Shown here: positions 12,221 to 22,589 of the stretch, piece by piece
Layout of the letters: each line of letters starts with the position of its first letter
Position numbering within the stretch: the first letter of the stretch is position 1
Origin: Durusdinium trenchii
Lineage: Eukaryota; Sar; Dinophyceae; Suessiales; Symbiodiniaceae
Assembly (NCBI GenBank): GCA_963970005.1
Contig: CAXAMN010013891.1
Location: 1,166,937 to 1,230,936, forward strand
Direction of reading: 5' to 3'
Length of the DNA: 64,000 nt
Program-made: the position numbers and the translations under genes
Notes under the pieces: generated by a model
What the model saw: only the letters and a program-made list of their open reading frames with translations
Told to the model about the DNA's origin: nothing
Database searches by the model: none

Positions 12221-14587
12221 ATGACTTTGAGGAAGCTTGGGGGAAGAATTTCGGAGAATTCCTACACTGTTGTTTTTAGAGAAGTTCCATGGAGATGTGT
12301 ACGAGGTGCTTGGTATTGGGACGACTACGTTCAGGCATGGAGGAGACTCCTGCTGGGAAGCACTGGAGAGCAAGTTGTTCTAGCGGCACGTCATGGACTT
12401 TGGGTTGCTCAGAAGCATACCATCCTCGAGAGAGCCGACGAAGTCACGAAGTCAGCCTCGGCGACAGATGACAACGTCCAAAAGCTCGTGTCCCTTATCG
12501 ATGAAGTACAATTCGATGACAATGGAGGGCTGATCGAGGATTCCATCAGTGAGGAAACTTGGGACGAAATCATCTCCAGAACATGTGAAGGGTATCGCAA
12601 CGTGGATGGCAATATTTTGTGTCCATCATGTATGCATTTGACTTCTTCATCTTTGTCCGTGTGTCTATCTTGTCAAGGCAGGCTACTCTCGTGTGGTATT
12701 CGCAACACTGTCATTTCCGATTCACCCGTTGATCTTGTGAGCGACGATGAAGAGGAAAAGAAGGAAGAGAAGGAGCCTGAAGATGATGATCAAGATATCT
12801 TGGACCAGGCCACTATGGACGAGATCAGAAAGGCTTGGGAAGAAGACATCGCTCAAACTGAAGCAGCTGATGACGACGAGGACATGGACAATCTAGATCC
12901 TTCCAAACCGTCTGATGGTGCAGAAAACTTCAAGAGTGACAATGTCGAGACCCCATCTTTCAATGAGGACGAGATCGACTACGGTCGTGATTCTGATCTA
13001 GAAGATGAAGACGAACGAAACGTGATCATCGAGATCCAGAGGAGCACACAACAATATGAGGGGAAGAAACGTCAAGATGGTGAACCCGAGGATGAAGACG
13101 TCACCGACGACTTACATCCGGAGGCGAATCGACCGACAGATCGTGATGAACCGGGATACTATGCACAGCATGGAGCGACCGAGTTCAATCCCGAAGAAGG
13201 AAGAGACAACGAAGATCTCCCCATCTATTGTCGAGTACCGGAACCTCGAATCTATGCGCATCAAGAGAGAGCCTACTGTCAGGACGTCTCCATGAATGCA
13301 TCGGGTTTGATGGATAGGTATGTGGTCAAATGTGTGCTGAACATGATCTCCCTGATGTACAAGAGCTACTATTGCACCAGCCTTACCGACTTCAAAGCAA
13401 ATTGGAAAAGGAAGCGACTGAATGTGATAAGCAAGTTCGGTACAGGGGATTCCACTGAAATCGATGACGATGGGAGACCATTGGATCCAACAGATGATAT
13501 GATGTTAATCTTTGCCAACGACAACAATATTACAACTGAGGAGGCCTGGCACCGATTCAGAGGAGAACAATTCATTTGCAAGGTGGCACTCGTGATCCTA
13601 TCATTTGGTCATACTCCGCAATCCTTCAAGAAGGAATATGGCAACTTCGAATACCCCACCAACTTGACTGATGCCCAGCTTGAGGAGTTGAAAGCGAAGA
13701 AAGCCAGCGCAATGACTGAATTGGTACAGAAGTGCATCTATGCGATTTATGGGTGTCGGACATATTCTTACTTTAGAACCGACGTTACATCACCCTACCA
13801 CAAGGTGATCGATCCTCTGGACATCATGTACTCGAGAATGAAGAGCAGGTGGGAGAAGTCTATTCTGTTGATCATTGATCAACATGAGATCAGGTTGCCC
13901 CCACAAGCTCAGGAAGTCATAGAGTCAATGGCCAGAAACCCCAACGTTGGACATACAGAGAGATGGATGAGCGTGGTAGAACATAAGCATGTTCAAGCTC
14001 TTACCAATCGTCTAGGCTTTGGAGATAGGGCCAAGGAGATTCAGGGCAAGAAGAAGCAGGCAGCCAAGGCAACAGCTAAGTCAACATCAACGACTAAGTC
14101 TGAAGCGAAAGCAGCATCTTCGTCAAGAGCTGAGGCAAAGCCAGCATCTACACCCAGAAACGAGGCCAAGCCGTCGTCAGCACCAAGTGAGGAGCCAAAA
14201 CCTTCAACAGCACCTAAGAGTTTCGGGCCCTCATCAGCAGAGGAGAGCAAGGCGAAGGCTGCTCCAAAAGCCAGACCACATGATAAATCACCATCCAGTG
14301 CTACCGATGTGTTTGAGCAAGCTTTGCAGGAAGATCTTGCCGCCAACGCACATGCAGCAGAAGGTACAACTTCTTCATCATCCCGAGGACATTCCAAAGG
14401 AGGAGGCCAATCTGGAACATCTTGGAGGCCGGCGCTAACGCAAGAACGTCGCGAAGTACCTCAACCTTCTGAAAAGGGGAAGGGAAAGAGCAAGTCCAAG
14501 GGAAAGTCCAAGAAGGGAGAAGATGATCGGCGGGATGCTCAGAGCAGCTGGGATCAACGTGGATGGAGAGGTTATCGCCAGTGGTGA
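12221..14587 (+). pseudogene. Family A pol fragment: end of Tpt1-like domain and basic C-terminal tail
   Basis: This ORF of 788 codons is the C-terminal part of the broken pol polyprotein. It begins at an ATG just after the 17-to-6 bp change and continues the Tpt1-like domain (SYTVVFREVPW). A CPSC...CLSC zinc-ribbon-like motif, a long acidic Asp/Glu region and an alpha-helical stretch (SLMYKSYYC...AIYGCRTYSYF) follow. It ends in an Ala/Ser/Lys-rich tail finishing KGKSKSKGKSKKG...WRGYRQW. Forty residues near codons 674-713 are absent from the intact copy. It might be translated by reinitiation, but that is not supported by anything seen. Confidence 0.85.
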
Positions 14588-15099
14588 TTTCTTTGAACGA
14601 CTATGAGGATACCATGCAAACCAGGGAGGAAGTCATTCACCGGATGTCTATCTGACCTGAAACGCTGTAAGTGTATCATTGCAAATCATCAATACGATTT
14701 GATACCATGAGCATAATGGAAGGCAGACAGTCACCGACTGTCTCTCCGACTTGCCGTTCTGTAAGTGTATCCAAACCAAAACCTACATCTTTTGAGAAGT
14801 GTGAAGTCAGTTGCCGATGTGACATCTACGTGAAAGTCACCAGTTCGGATCTACATCAAAGCGATGCTCTTTTGAGTGGATACTGAGCGAGGCCTCGTGA
14901 CTGTCTCACTTGTTCAATTCGATTTTTCATAGGTTCCGAGCCATAGTTGCACACTTTATATGTAAAAGTCCGCTTTAGTCCAGCATGTTTCGTAGTATGA
15001 GCCTCATATGAGTCTCGCGGCAAATCATACAATTTCTTTTGTAGCACTTACATCCCTAAATTTTCGTGTGTGATCGGAACATATTGTTGCCGTTCACAT
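14588..15099 (+). other. Family A 3' untranslated region (left copy)
   Basis: About 510 bp lie between the pol stop and the polypurine tract, collinear with 60002-60515. The word CTGTAAGTGTATC occurs twice, as in the other copy. A short patch near 14680-14695 differs from the other copy far more than its surroundings. No ORF is supported. Confidence 0.7.
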
Positions 15100-15105
15100 G
15101 GGGGG
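15100..15105 (+). promoter_or_regulatory. Polypurine tract, family A left copy
   Basis: Six G residues directly precede the TG that starts the 3' LTR. This is the expected position of the plus-strand primer. The tract is short but identical in both copies. Confidence 0.6.
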
Positions 15106-15280
15106 TGCGAATGGAAGTGCAGCAACACGTACAGTGCAACTTGTACATATATATATGTACCATATGTACTTTGGCTCAAGGATCAAGCGACTAGAAAAGG
15201 TGCGGTTTCCGTTCCGACGCTACGCCGCTTATGGACCGTCAGTGATAGCTTCAAACTTCGCTGATTAAGATCCACTCGCA
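15106..15280 (+). repeat. 3' LTR of family A left copy
   Basis: 175 bp, starting TGCGAATGG and ending CACTCGCA, aligned to the 184-bp LTRs of the intact copy. It has an A for G in the AGCAACACG word, 4 bp more of an AT repeat, and lacks part of the tandem GGCTCAAG block. The spliced-leader-like stretch lies at 15160-15180. The matching 5' LTR is outside the window, so the target duplication cannot be checked. Confidence 0.9.
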
Positions 15281-15789
15281 TAGAGTTTGCCCAAGATAGG
15301 GGATGGAATTTCCTCTATAAACCATGGACCCCGACATGGGGGCCTATGCCCAAGTGAGAACGGGCTCAACAAGACCTGCGAGGAAGATGCGGGATGTTGT
15401 GTTCCAGCGCACCTCTCCAGCTGCGAAAAGCGGGCTGCTTCGCCCGTTCGGGAGGTGAATGCGAACAGAGCAGCAATGAGCAGTCAACACCCATCTACGT
15501 CCTGAGTCGCCACTGTAACCGAAGATGGGTGTTTCACCAGGTGAAACCTAATGACCTATCCATCTACAAGCCAACGGTCGACTCCATGCGTTTTTGGACT
15601 CACCGTGTCGACTCCACCGGTGTTGTACGGTCGTGTGGGTCCGGTCGAAGCGTGTGTGGTTTTCCGGGTGAGGCCGGCCGTCATGTAGGCATGTGTAGAC
15701 AGATGTACTGTAGACTTGATATTTCACCCCCTAAGCCTGAAGAGGAGTTCGAATCCATGTTTGGAGTTCTGAATGTGATGAATGCATAG
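15281..15789. other. Spacer between family A left copy and family B
   Basis: About 510 bp of mixed composition. A 131-codon frame (15394-15789) and a 72-codon frame overlap here, but neither shows a recognisable motif. I see no gene. Confidence 0.5.
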
Positions 15790-15888
15790 TGTGAAGCATG
15801 TTCAGTGTAAACCACAGCTAGTATGCATAGCATGTACAGCATTCTCTGACTTCACTGCAGCCCTTTTGGATTGAAGAAAAGATTCGCA
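15790..15888 (+). repeat. 5' LTR of family B
   Basis: 99 bp, starting TGTGAAGCATG and ending GATTCGCA. It matches 25283-25368 apart from a few substitutions and an extra TTCACTGCAGCCC. Very short for a copia LTR. No spliced-leader-like word is present. Confidence 0.85.
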
Positions 15889-15904
15889 TGGTAGCGGAGC
15901 AGGG
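15889..15904 (+). promoter_or_regulatory. Primer binding site of family B (initiator Met tRNA-like)
   Basis: TGGTAGCGGAGCAGGG begins immediately after the 5' LTR. TGGTAGC(A/G)GAG is close to the complement of the 3' end of eukaryotic initiator methionine tRNA, the usual copia primer. The tRNA of this organism was not available for comparison. Confidence 0.7.
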
Positions 15905-16085
15905 ATAAGGGTAACCCCCTTTGAGCTCCAGAGGAAAGCCCCTAGGTCACTGGGATCCCGGGTGAGATTTCGAGCCATAGATTTGGTGCCTTTGGAACCC
16001 AAATAGCTGGACTGGTGATAAACTGTTGTGAGCGACACTCTGTACCCCGTATGTTGTGTCAGAAAGACATTAGAGTGCAGGAGAG

Positions 16086-16310
16086 ATGGAGGAGATCAGA
16101 GAAATCCTTCAAGCTATAGCGCAGAGTACGCTAGCAACAACATCAGCAGCTGAGGCAGTGAAGAAAGCTGTTGAAGACAAGAAGTCATCAACAACTTTGA
16201 CTATAAGTCACAACAAGCCCAACATCTTTAACTCTAAGTCACAAGAAGAAGAGATAAAGGCACTCAGAGAGTGGGCATGGGTACTTGAGAAATACACCGG
16301 TGAAAACTAA
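16086..16310 (+). pseudogene. Family B gag, N-terminal fragment (74 codons)
   Basis: The ATG lies 197 bp after the 5' LTR, the expected place for gag. The product starts MEEIREILQAIAQ, has a helical Ala-rich segment and then FNSKSQEEEIKALREWAWVL, like the start of a copia gag helical domain. A stop at 16308-16310 falls where the sequence turns into the GTTAG-rich repeat block, so the gene is truncated by that repeat. No nucleic-acid-binding part remains. It once encoded the structural capsid protein; it is probably non-functional now. Confidence 0.6.
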
Positions 16311-16335
16311 CATCTTCGCCCAAAAAATTGCATAT

Positions 16336-18290
16336 GTTAGTCTAGTTTCCGAGCGGACACCGTTGAGACTAACCTAGACCAAATTCAGGTGTGCCATGGT
16401 GGGCCCTACGGGTACTTGGCATGGTCCATGTTAGCCTCCACCGGGCTATGTTGACCTCTACGGCGCGGTCATGTTAGCCTGCGTTCAGTTTATAGTCAGA
16501 TTTGCAGTTGGTCCATGTTAGTGTCAAAATCGATCATAGACTGAGAGTAGGAACGGTCCATGTTAGCCACACGCCTGACTCAGGTTTGTGGAAAGTTTGT
16601 GTCAGTGTGGACCAGGGACTGAGTGGAAGTGGTCTATGTTAGCCACACGCCTGACTCAGGTTTGTGGAAAGTTTGTGTCAGTGTGGACCAGGGACTGAGA
16701 GTGGAAGTGGTCTGTGTTAGCCACACGCCTGACTCAGGTTTGTGGAAAGTTTGTGTTAGTGTGGACCAGGACTGAGAGTGGAAGTGGTCTATGTTAGCCA
16801 CACGCCTGACTCAGGTTTGTGGAAAGTTTGTGTCAGTGTGGACCAGGGACTGAGAGTGGAAGTGGTCTATGTTAGCCACATGCCTCATTCGATATCTGGA
16901 AAACTTAGCGTCAGGTTGGACCGTGGACTGCAAGTAGCGAGAGTGGGAATGGTCCATGTTAGCCACAAGCCTGACTCAGGTTTGTGGAAAGTTTGTGTGA
17001 GTGTGGACCAGGGACTGAGAGTGGAAGTGGTCTGTGTTAGCCACACGCCTGACTCAGGTTTGTGGAAAGTTTGTGTCAGTGTGGACCAGGGACTGAGAGT
17101 GGAAGTGGTCTATGTTGGCCACATGCCTCACTCGATATCTGGAAAACTTAGCGGCAGGTTGTACCGTGGACTGAGAGTAGCGAGAGTGGGAATGGTTCAT
17201 GTTAGCCACAAGCCTGACTCAGGTTTGTGGAAAGTTTGTGTCAGTGTGGACCAGGGACTGAGAGTGGAAGTGGTCTATGTTAGCCACACGCCTGACTCAG
17301 GTTTGTGGAAAGTTGGAAAACTTAGCGTCAGGTTGGACCGTGGACTGAGAGTAGCGAGAGTGGGCATGGTCCATGTTAGCCACAAGCCTGACTCAGGTTT
17401 GTGGAAAGTTTGTGTGAGTGTGGACCAGGGACTGAGAGTGGAAGTGGTCTATGTTAGCCACATGCCTCCCTCGATATCTGGAAACCTTAGCGTCAGGTGG
17501 GACCATGGACTGAGGGTAGCGAGAGTGGGAATGGTCTGCAAGTAGCGAGAGTGGGAATGGTCCATGTTAGCCTGACTCAGCTGGACCATGTTAGGAGGCC
17601 CCGGACTTCGCTCGCTGTCGCCCTGGGACCCGACACTGTCTCGGTGCGGAGTCTCCGTCCCCGCGCCACCCCAGTCATTTTCCTGCTCTAATTCCGTCAT
17701 TTCCTGTCTTCCATTGATGTTTGAAGTCTGTTTGAAGCAATCTGTGAAAATTTCAAAAAAGAACACGTTGAAAAACCAATGATGCACCAGGTAGGCCCCA
17801 GAGGTATGTCCATGTTAGCCTCCACCAGGCTATGCTATAGATGAAAAAATAAAAGCTGTCTAGTTTGGCGCCTGTCTCTCCCCATGAGGTTTGTGATGAC
17901 ACCCCACCAAGGCCTACTTGCGATGGCCTCCAGCCTACTTGCAATGGCCTCCAACCTTCTAGCAATGGACCCTTCTTTTGCGTTCTAACCTAGACCAAGT
18001 TCAGATAGGCCCTGTTGGTGTTTGGCATGGTCTATGTTGGCTTCCACCGTGCTAAAAGAGCTGTCTAGTTTTGCACCTGCAGTACCTCGGTTGAGACTAA
18101 CGTAGACCATGTTCAGGAGGCCCCTAGAGGTATGTGACATGGTCCATGTTAGCCTCCACCGGGCCATGTCGATCTCTACCGGCGCGGTCTATGTTAGCCT
18201 GCGTTCAGTTTATAGTCAGAATGCAGTTGGTCCATGTTAGTGTCAAAATCGACCATAGACTGAGAGTGGGAACGGTCCATGTTAGTGAGG
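16336..18290 (+). repeat. Satellite array with GGTCCATGTTAGCC words and ~78-bp units
   Basis: The core (about 16554-17585) is built of a 78-bp unit containing GTGGTCTATGTTAGCCACAC and CTGACTCAGGTTTGTGG. It is interspersed with a second unit type containing TCGATATCTGGAAAACTTAG. The core is flanked by a longer related block at about 16360-16560 and again at about 18090-18285 (shared word GCGTTCAGTTTATAGTCAG). Because 78 is divisible by three, a 255-codon frame (16778-17545) runs through the array. I regard that frame as a by-product. Confidence 0.85.
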
Positions 18291-18649
18291 GTCCAGAAAT
18301 TGCAAAAAAAAAGCCGCTAATACCGTTTCCCCAGGAAGTCACCATTTCCAGTGGGGCCAGGTCGCAACGGCGCGGCCGGGCTGCTACCATGCCAACGCCT
18401 TCAGTTCACATCATCCACTCCATTTTCAATCGGTGTGAACGCAGTCAAGAAAACAGCGCTGACAAACGCACTCTGTTTGAATCGCGTAAAGGTCCTATGT
18501 CCATGTCTTCTTCCTGCAGTCTGCCTCCACTGCCAAATTACTCCAGCATAGACCCCAGATAGCAAAAGCATGCAAAAGATTTTTCTAGGCTGCACCCTGC
18601 ATTGGCAGCAGCTCCAATTTTACGGCGTGGCGTGTCTCCACTACGCGAG
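18291..18649. other. Unassigned sequence inside family B
   Basis: About 360 bp of mixed sequence between two repeat blocks. Short overlapping frames on both strands show no recognised motif. No gene seen. Confidence 0.4.
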
Positions 18650-19010
18650 CACCCGGCACCTCACAGCACCAGCACCAAAACCGGCACCCAGCACCCAGCC
18701 AGCACCGGCACCATGTCTCCACCACGTGCGCAGCCAGCTCACGTGCACAGCAAGCTCGCAGCACCCGCGCCCAGCACCCTGTCTCCACCACGCGCACAGC
18801 CAGCCAGCCAGTACCCAGCACCGGCACGGGCACCCACGTGCACAGCCAGATCACAGCAGCAGCCAGCTCACAGCACCAGCACCAGCACCAACACCCGGCA
18901 CCCTGTCTCCACCACGCGCACAGCCAGCCACAGCACCAGCGTGCACAGCCAGCTCACAGCACCGGCACCCGGCACCAGCACCAGCAACCTGTCTCGAAAG
19001 CGCGCACGGG
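18650..19010 (+). repeat. CAGCACC/GGCACC-rich minisatellite
   Basis: C-rich imperfect repeat dominated by CAGCACC and CCGGCACC words. At least three longer units begin GTCTCCACCACGCGCAC (about 18713, 18780 and 18905). The Pro/Ala/Thr/Ser-rich frames across it on both strands are products of the repeat. Confidence 0.75.
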
Positions 19011-19929
19011 CAACTCGTTGTTATTTGAAGTAAGAACCCCATAGCTTCACTATCTGGGGAACAAAACAAAACTGCCGACGACAAGGTTGCACACATTGCT
19101 CCGTCAACAATGGCTGAGTCGTGCTCCTCGTAATACTATTGATGGTTTGGTTCCGAAATTTCAATCCATCGCCACAGCAGGCGAGCCAAGGACACGCACA
19201 GGTTTGCACGTTCATCCGGGAAGCCTTGGTACTCGTGGAGGGTTCCCTTTTGTCTGTGTTAAATGCAAGGAGAGGGTATCATATCCGACTGTTTCTTGCT
19301 GCCCACACTTCAGTTGCCAAAGCTAAGCATGTCAACTCGCTGTCGCAGCGGCCTCTACAAAGCCAGACCCGCTCAAAGGTCTGCCGGTTTTTCCAAAAAC
19401 ACCTTCCAAAATTTGGTGGAATTGCCCTTGGTGCGATTTCTCTATTCAGACTAGCGTGCCAAAGACCTCTAGTGGCGGTTCCAAAAGCAGCGTCTGGAAA
19501 GGGAGCACGATCAGCAGAACGTCAAGCTACCCACTGGTGACCTGCTTCAGAACCCGACCAGATTTGTGAACACCAGGGCTACCTTCCAACGGAGGTGGGA
19601 GAAAATCCACCATGTGTTCCAGCAGCCTAAATGGAGAGGGGCTCATGTCATTCCGCTTGAGCATGTTTATTGCCGTGTTTATACCAACACTGAGGGCATG
19701 CCGATTCAAGTTCCCATCCACCAATGCATTACATGCAATCGACATGTTTCGAGAAATTCCTTGGCTACAAGCGTTTGCCCAAAGTTTGTCGGTAAGGCTG
19801 CATCTGTTGCTGGCAGGAAAAAGTTTGGCAAACCTGCCGTAAAAGAGCTTCGCTTGATTGAAGAGAAGCAAGGTGATGCCAAGCAGAACCTGCAAAACCT
19901 CAGAGGGATTCGCGTTGGCGAGGCGAACA
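19011..19929. other. Unassigned sequence inside family B, no gene recognised
   Basis: About 900 bp of mixed composition. A 223-codon plus-strand frame (19566-20237) overlaps a 195-codon minus-strand frame. Neither shows a recognised domain, and the plus-strand frame runs into the dispersed module at 19930-20160, so both are probably chance frames. Confidence 0.4.
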
Positions 19930-20160
19930 GCGACTTTGGACCACGAAAACACGAGGTTTCCCTTGCGCCTGCCACGAAAAGTGACCACCATGTGCAAAAG
20001 TGCGCACGGCGCTACAACGAGAGCGCAGTCGCGACAAGCGCCCGCCGCGGCCACCCAACCCAGATTTCGCGAGCCTGCGCAGTCGAAACGCGCATCGACG
20101 TTTTTGAAAGGCATGAATGTACTGTAAATAGCAACGAGTTAGCCGTCCACGCCCGCGCGC
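19930..20160 (+). repeat. Dispersed repeat module, copy 1
   Basis: Contains AAAACACGAGGTTTCCC followed by TGCCACGAAAAGTGA, and about 130 bp later TGAATGTACTG with a nearby TTAGCCG. The same ordered words occur at 33050-33240, so this is a dispersed repeat of unknown type rather than part of family B. Confidence 0.65.
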
Positions 20161-20235
20161 CCCAGCGATCTAAGCACAGCTGCTTAACTATTGCCGTAAG
20201 AACCCCTATAAGTGTGTCCACGCTTTTTGGAGAAT

Positions 20236-20790
20236 AAGAAATAATCCAAGCAAGAAAGCAAGAAAAGAAGGAAAGCAAGAAAGAAATACATAAAGACAGA
20301 AAGACAGAAACAAATAAACAGAAAGAAAGAAAGCAAGACAGTCAGAAAGACAGAAAGAAAGAAAGCAAGAAATCAAGAAGAGGAAAGAACATGAAAAACA
20401 AGCAAAGAAAAAAGAATAATAGAAAAGAACATGAAAAATATAAAAGAGAAAGCAAAAGAAACAATAGAAGAAAACAATTACAAAAGTGAAAGAAAAAGAA
20501 AAGAAAAATATAAATAAAAAGAAAATACATTATGTACATTATATACATGGTGAACATGAAAAACTGAAAAATAAAGACAGACATAAAGAAGTATCATGAA
20601 AGAAAACGACACAAAAGGACATAAAAAGAAAGAAAGGGAACGGTAATAAAAGAAAAACGACCGGGCAAGAAAAATGAGAAGAGAAGCAAAGAGACCAGGA
20701 AAGAAACGGAAAGGAGAAGAACAGAGAAGGAAAGACAATTAAAACATAGAAAAACAGAATTGAAAAATAGAAAATACAAGAAAAGAAAAC
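20236..20790 (+). repeat. Long polypurine (GAAA/CAAGAAA) tract
   Basis: About 550 bp in which the plus strand is almost entirely A and G with scattered C and T, made of GAAAGAAAGCAAGA-type words. It gives long Phe/Leu-rich frames on the minus strand, which are artefacts. Such purine asymmetry can form triplex DNA; whether it does here is unknown. Confidence 0.8.
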
Positions 20791-20919
20791 AATGATAGGA
20801 AATATACAAAAATGTAACGCATGATATACGTGGTATACATGTATACCATGGTACGCACATGGCCTTCTTTTGGGGCAGCTGAACTGTGCATGAACCCTGC
20901 ATTCTGAGGTTCAAGCACC

Positions 20920-21180
20920 ATGGCTTCCAAAAGGCCAGCTGCTGCCTCCAAGGCAGCAAAGGCAGCTGCAAAAGCAGCAAGGGTGCAAGAAGCACCTTCT
21001 GAAGAAGCAGAAGTTGGTGCACCAGAAGCTAAAAAAGCTGAAGTTGGTGCACCGGCACCAGAAGCTGAAGAAGCAGCAGTTGTTGGACAAGCAGCAGAAG
21101 CTCCAGAAGAAGTTTTTGCAAAGGTTGAGGCAGGGCTGAGTGGGAAAGGCCGGCAAAGAGCACGGCCCAGAGAGCTTTGA
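20920..21180 (+). CDS. Ala/Lys/Glu-rich small ORF of unknown function
   Basis: 86 codons, starting MASKRPAAASKAAKAAAKAA, then Glu/Ala-rich with two related EVGAPEA words, and ending in a basic GRQRARPREL. I do not recognise it. It could be a low-complexity part of the decayed family B polyprotein, since integrase remains begin about 200 bp downstream, or a chance frame over a GCA/GAA-rich repeat. An opposite-strand Leu/Cys-rich frame covers the same bases. Confidence 0.2.
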   Translation: MASKRPAAASKAAKAAAKAARVQEAPSEEAEVGAPEAKKAEVGAPAPEAEEAAVVGQAAEAPEEVFAKVEAGLSGKGRQRARPREL

Positions 21181-21329
21181 ATAGAACTTGAGAAGAACTC
21201 AAGTGAAAGTGGCTGTGGCCGTGCACAGAAAGTGGCTCATGTGGTGCACAGGATGGCAGAGAAGAGGGGTTACAGTGTCAATGTGAACCAACTCTCGATA
21301 CAGGTTCAGAGGGGTAAGGAGTGGCAACC

Positions 21330-22583
21330 CCAGACCGAAGAACAATCTTCCTGAGAAGAAGAAGAAGAAGAGGAAGAAGCAGCAGAGGCACTTGAGTGCT
21401 TTTGAACGGGATTTCCCGGACCCTGTCCCCATGCCTGACCTTCGTTGCATTACTGGTGGGGAAACTTCAGGCGCGGCAAAGCACATGAAAGAGAAAGCTT
21501 CCGGTTTGGATGGGTGGTTAGCGCTTTTGCCTCCAAAAGCTCATGACAGGTTGGCCCAAAGGCTGATGACTTGCTTTGACTTTTGCTACACAAGAGCAAG
21601 GGAATCAGAGACAAAGTCAGCAAAACCAGTATGTTGGCTAGTGGCAATTGGCAGCCAGACTGGATACATTCATGTTGTGCCATATAGGAAGCAAGAGCCA
21701 GTTTCGCCTAATTGCGCAAGAGTTGATGAATTTCAGTCAAGTGGCGGGGTATTCAGCAATCACCTATAGGAGTGGCAATGAACCCACTACAAGACAAATC
21801 CTCAAGATGCTGATCAATGCTCGCTATAGCCTAGGACTCACTACAAGATTAATTACCTCAAAACTTGGAGATCATTCGTTTCTGTCAGAGAACACAATTT
21901 CATTGAAGGGGTGCAGTCAAGACTTGGTATCAAGATAGGATCCGATCATGCACTTTGGACTTGGGCAGCAAGACATGCCAGTTGGGTGCTGAATAGATTT
22001 CAGCCAGTCAAAGGTGCAAATAGCAAGAGTTACAGTTCATGGCTACATTAAGAGTCTCAACAAAGGAGAAGCTAGGTTGCATTTACGCTTGTTCTTGGGA
22101 AAGGTTGAAAGGCAAGACGCCTATGTGCTTACAGGTGGTGTGCAGGTAGTGCTTAGCAAATGCATCAGAAGAACAGATCAAGATTGGTCCAAAAACTTGC
22201 CAATCTGCAAAAGCTTCAATGCCACGAAGACGAGAGCAGAAGCATTGCCGGCAGCGCAGACAGATATTCCTCGAGAGCATGTGATGTTGAAGTTCAAAGG
22301 TGAAGATGCAGAAGCAGTTATGGCAAAAGCTCTTGAAGGAAGAAGTGAGTCAGGGAAAGAAGAGGCACTATCCCCAGAACCAATGCCGATTCCGGCCCTG
22401 GAAATCCCTGTGGAAGCAATGAAGAGAGATGGAAATAAAGGAAACCAAGTGGAGAAGAAACACCGAGTAAGAAACAGAAGGTTCTTTGCAGATGGGAAAA
22501 CACATGAGAAAGTGAACGCAGTTCCATCTACATCATTGCCAGCAGGACATCCCAATCCAGCTACTCCTATACTATTTCATTGA
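21330..22583 (+). pseudogene. Family B integrase remnant, frameshifted
   Basis: The segment starting near 21392 (DFPDPVPMPDLRCITGG) runs into KPVCWLVAIGSQTGYIHVVP, which resembles the start of a dinoflagellate copia integrase core. It then shifts by one base near 21690 into the frame carrying NEPTTRQILKMLINARYSLG and KLGDHSFLSENTI. A third frame (22014-22583) continues with GYIKSLNKG, LFLGKVERQDAYVL and CIRRTDQDWSK, typical of the region after the core. The usual catalytic Asp before NEP is replaced (SGNEP), so the enzyme would be dead even without the frameshifts. Upstream bases to about 21330 hold a short Lys/Glu-rich stretch. Confidence 0.65.
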
Positions 22584-22589
22584 GATCAC

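Larger units (their letters stand above)
1..15280 (+). mobile_element. Family A giant Ty1/copia-like LTR retrotransposon, left copy (5' end outside window, decayed)
   Basis: This copy is collinear and nearly identical with the complete element at 41462-60705; base 1 here corresponds to about base 45526 there. The 5' LTR, gag and protease lie outside the window. Integrase, RT, RNase H and the long tail are present. Two frameshifting indels break the reading frame: a +2 bp change in a GA run near 1786, and replacement of 17 bp by 6 bp at about 12214. It also carries 120 bp near 14240-14359 that the right copy lacks. It ends in a 175-bp LTR that differs from the intact LTR by substitutions and small indels. 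The open frames are still long, so the decay looks recent. Confidence 0.93.

Noticed and set aside
16778..17545. A 255-codon repeat protein.
   Set aside because: The frame is explained by a satellite whose unit length is divisible by three. Start and stop fall inside the array, and it lies in a dead retrotransposon.
16336..18290. A CRISPR-like array, because of regularly spaced near-identical units.
   Set aside because: Units are contiguous with no unique spacers, and the DNA is eukaryotic.
18570..19033. Pro/Ala/Ser-rich frames of 140-150 codons.
   Set aside because: Products of the CAGCACC minisatellite, present in several frames on both strands.
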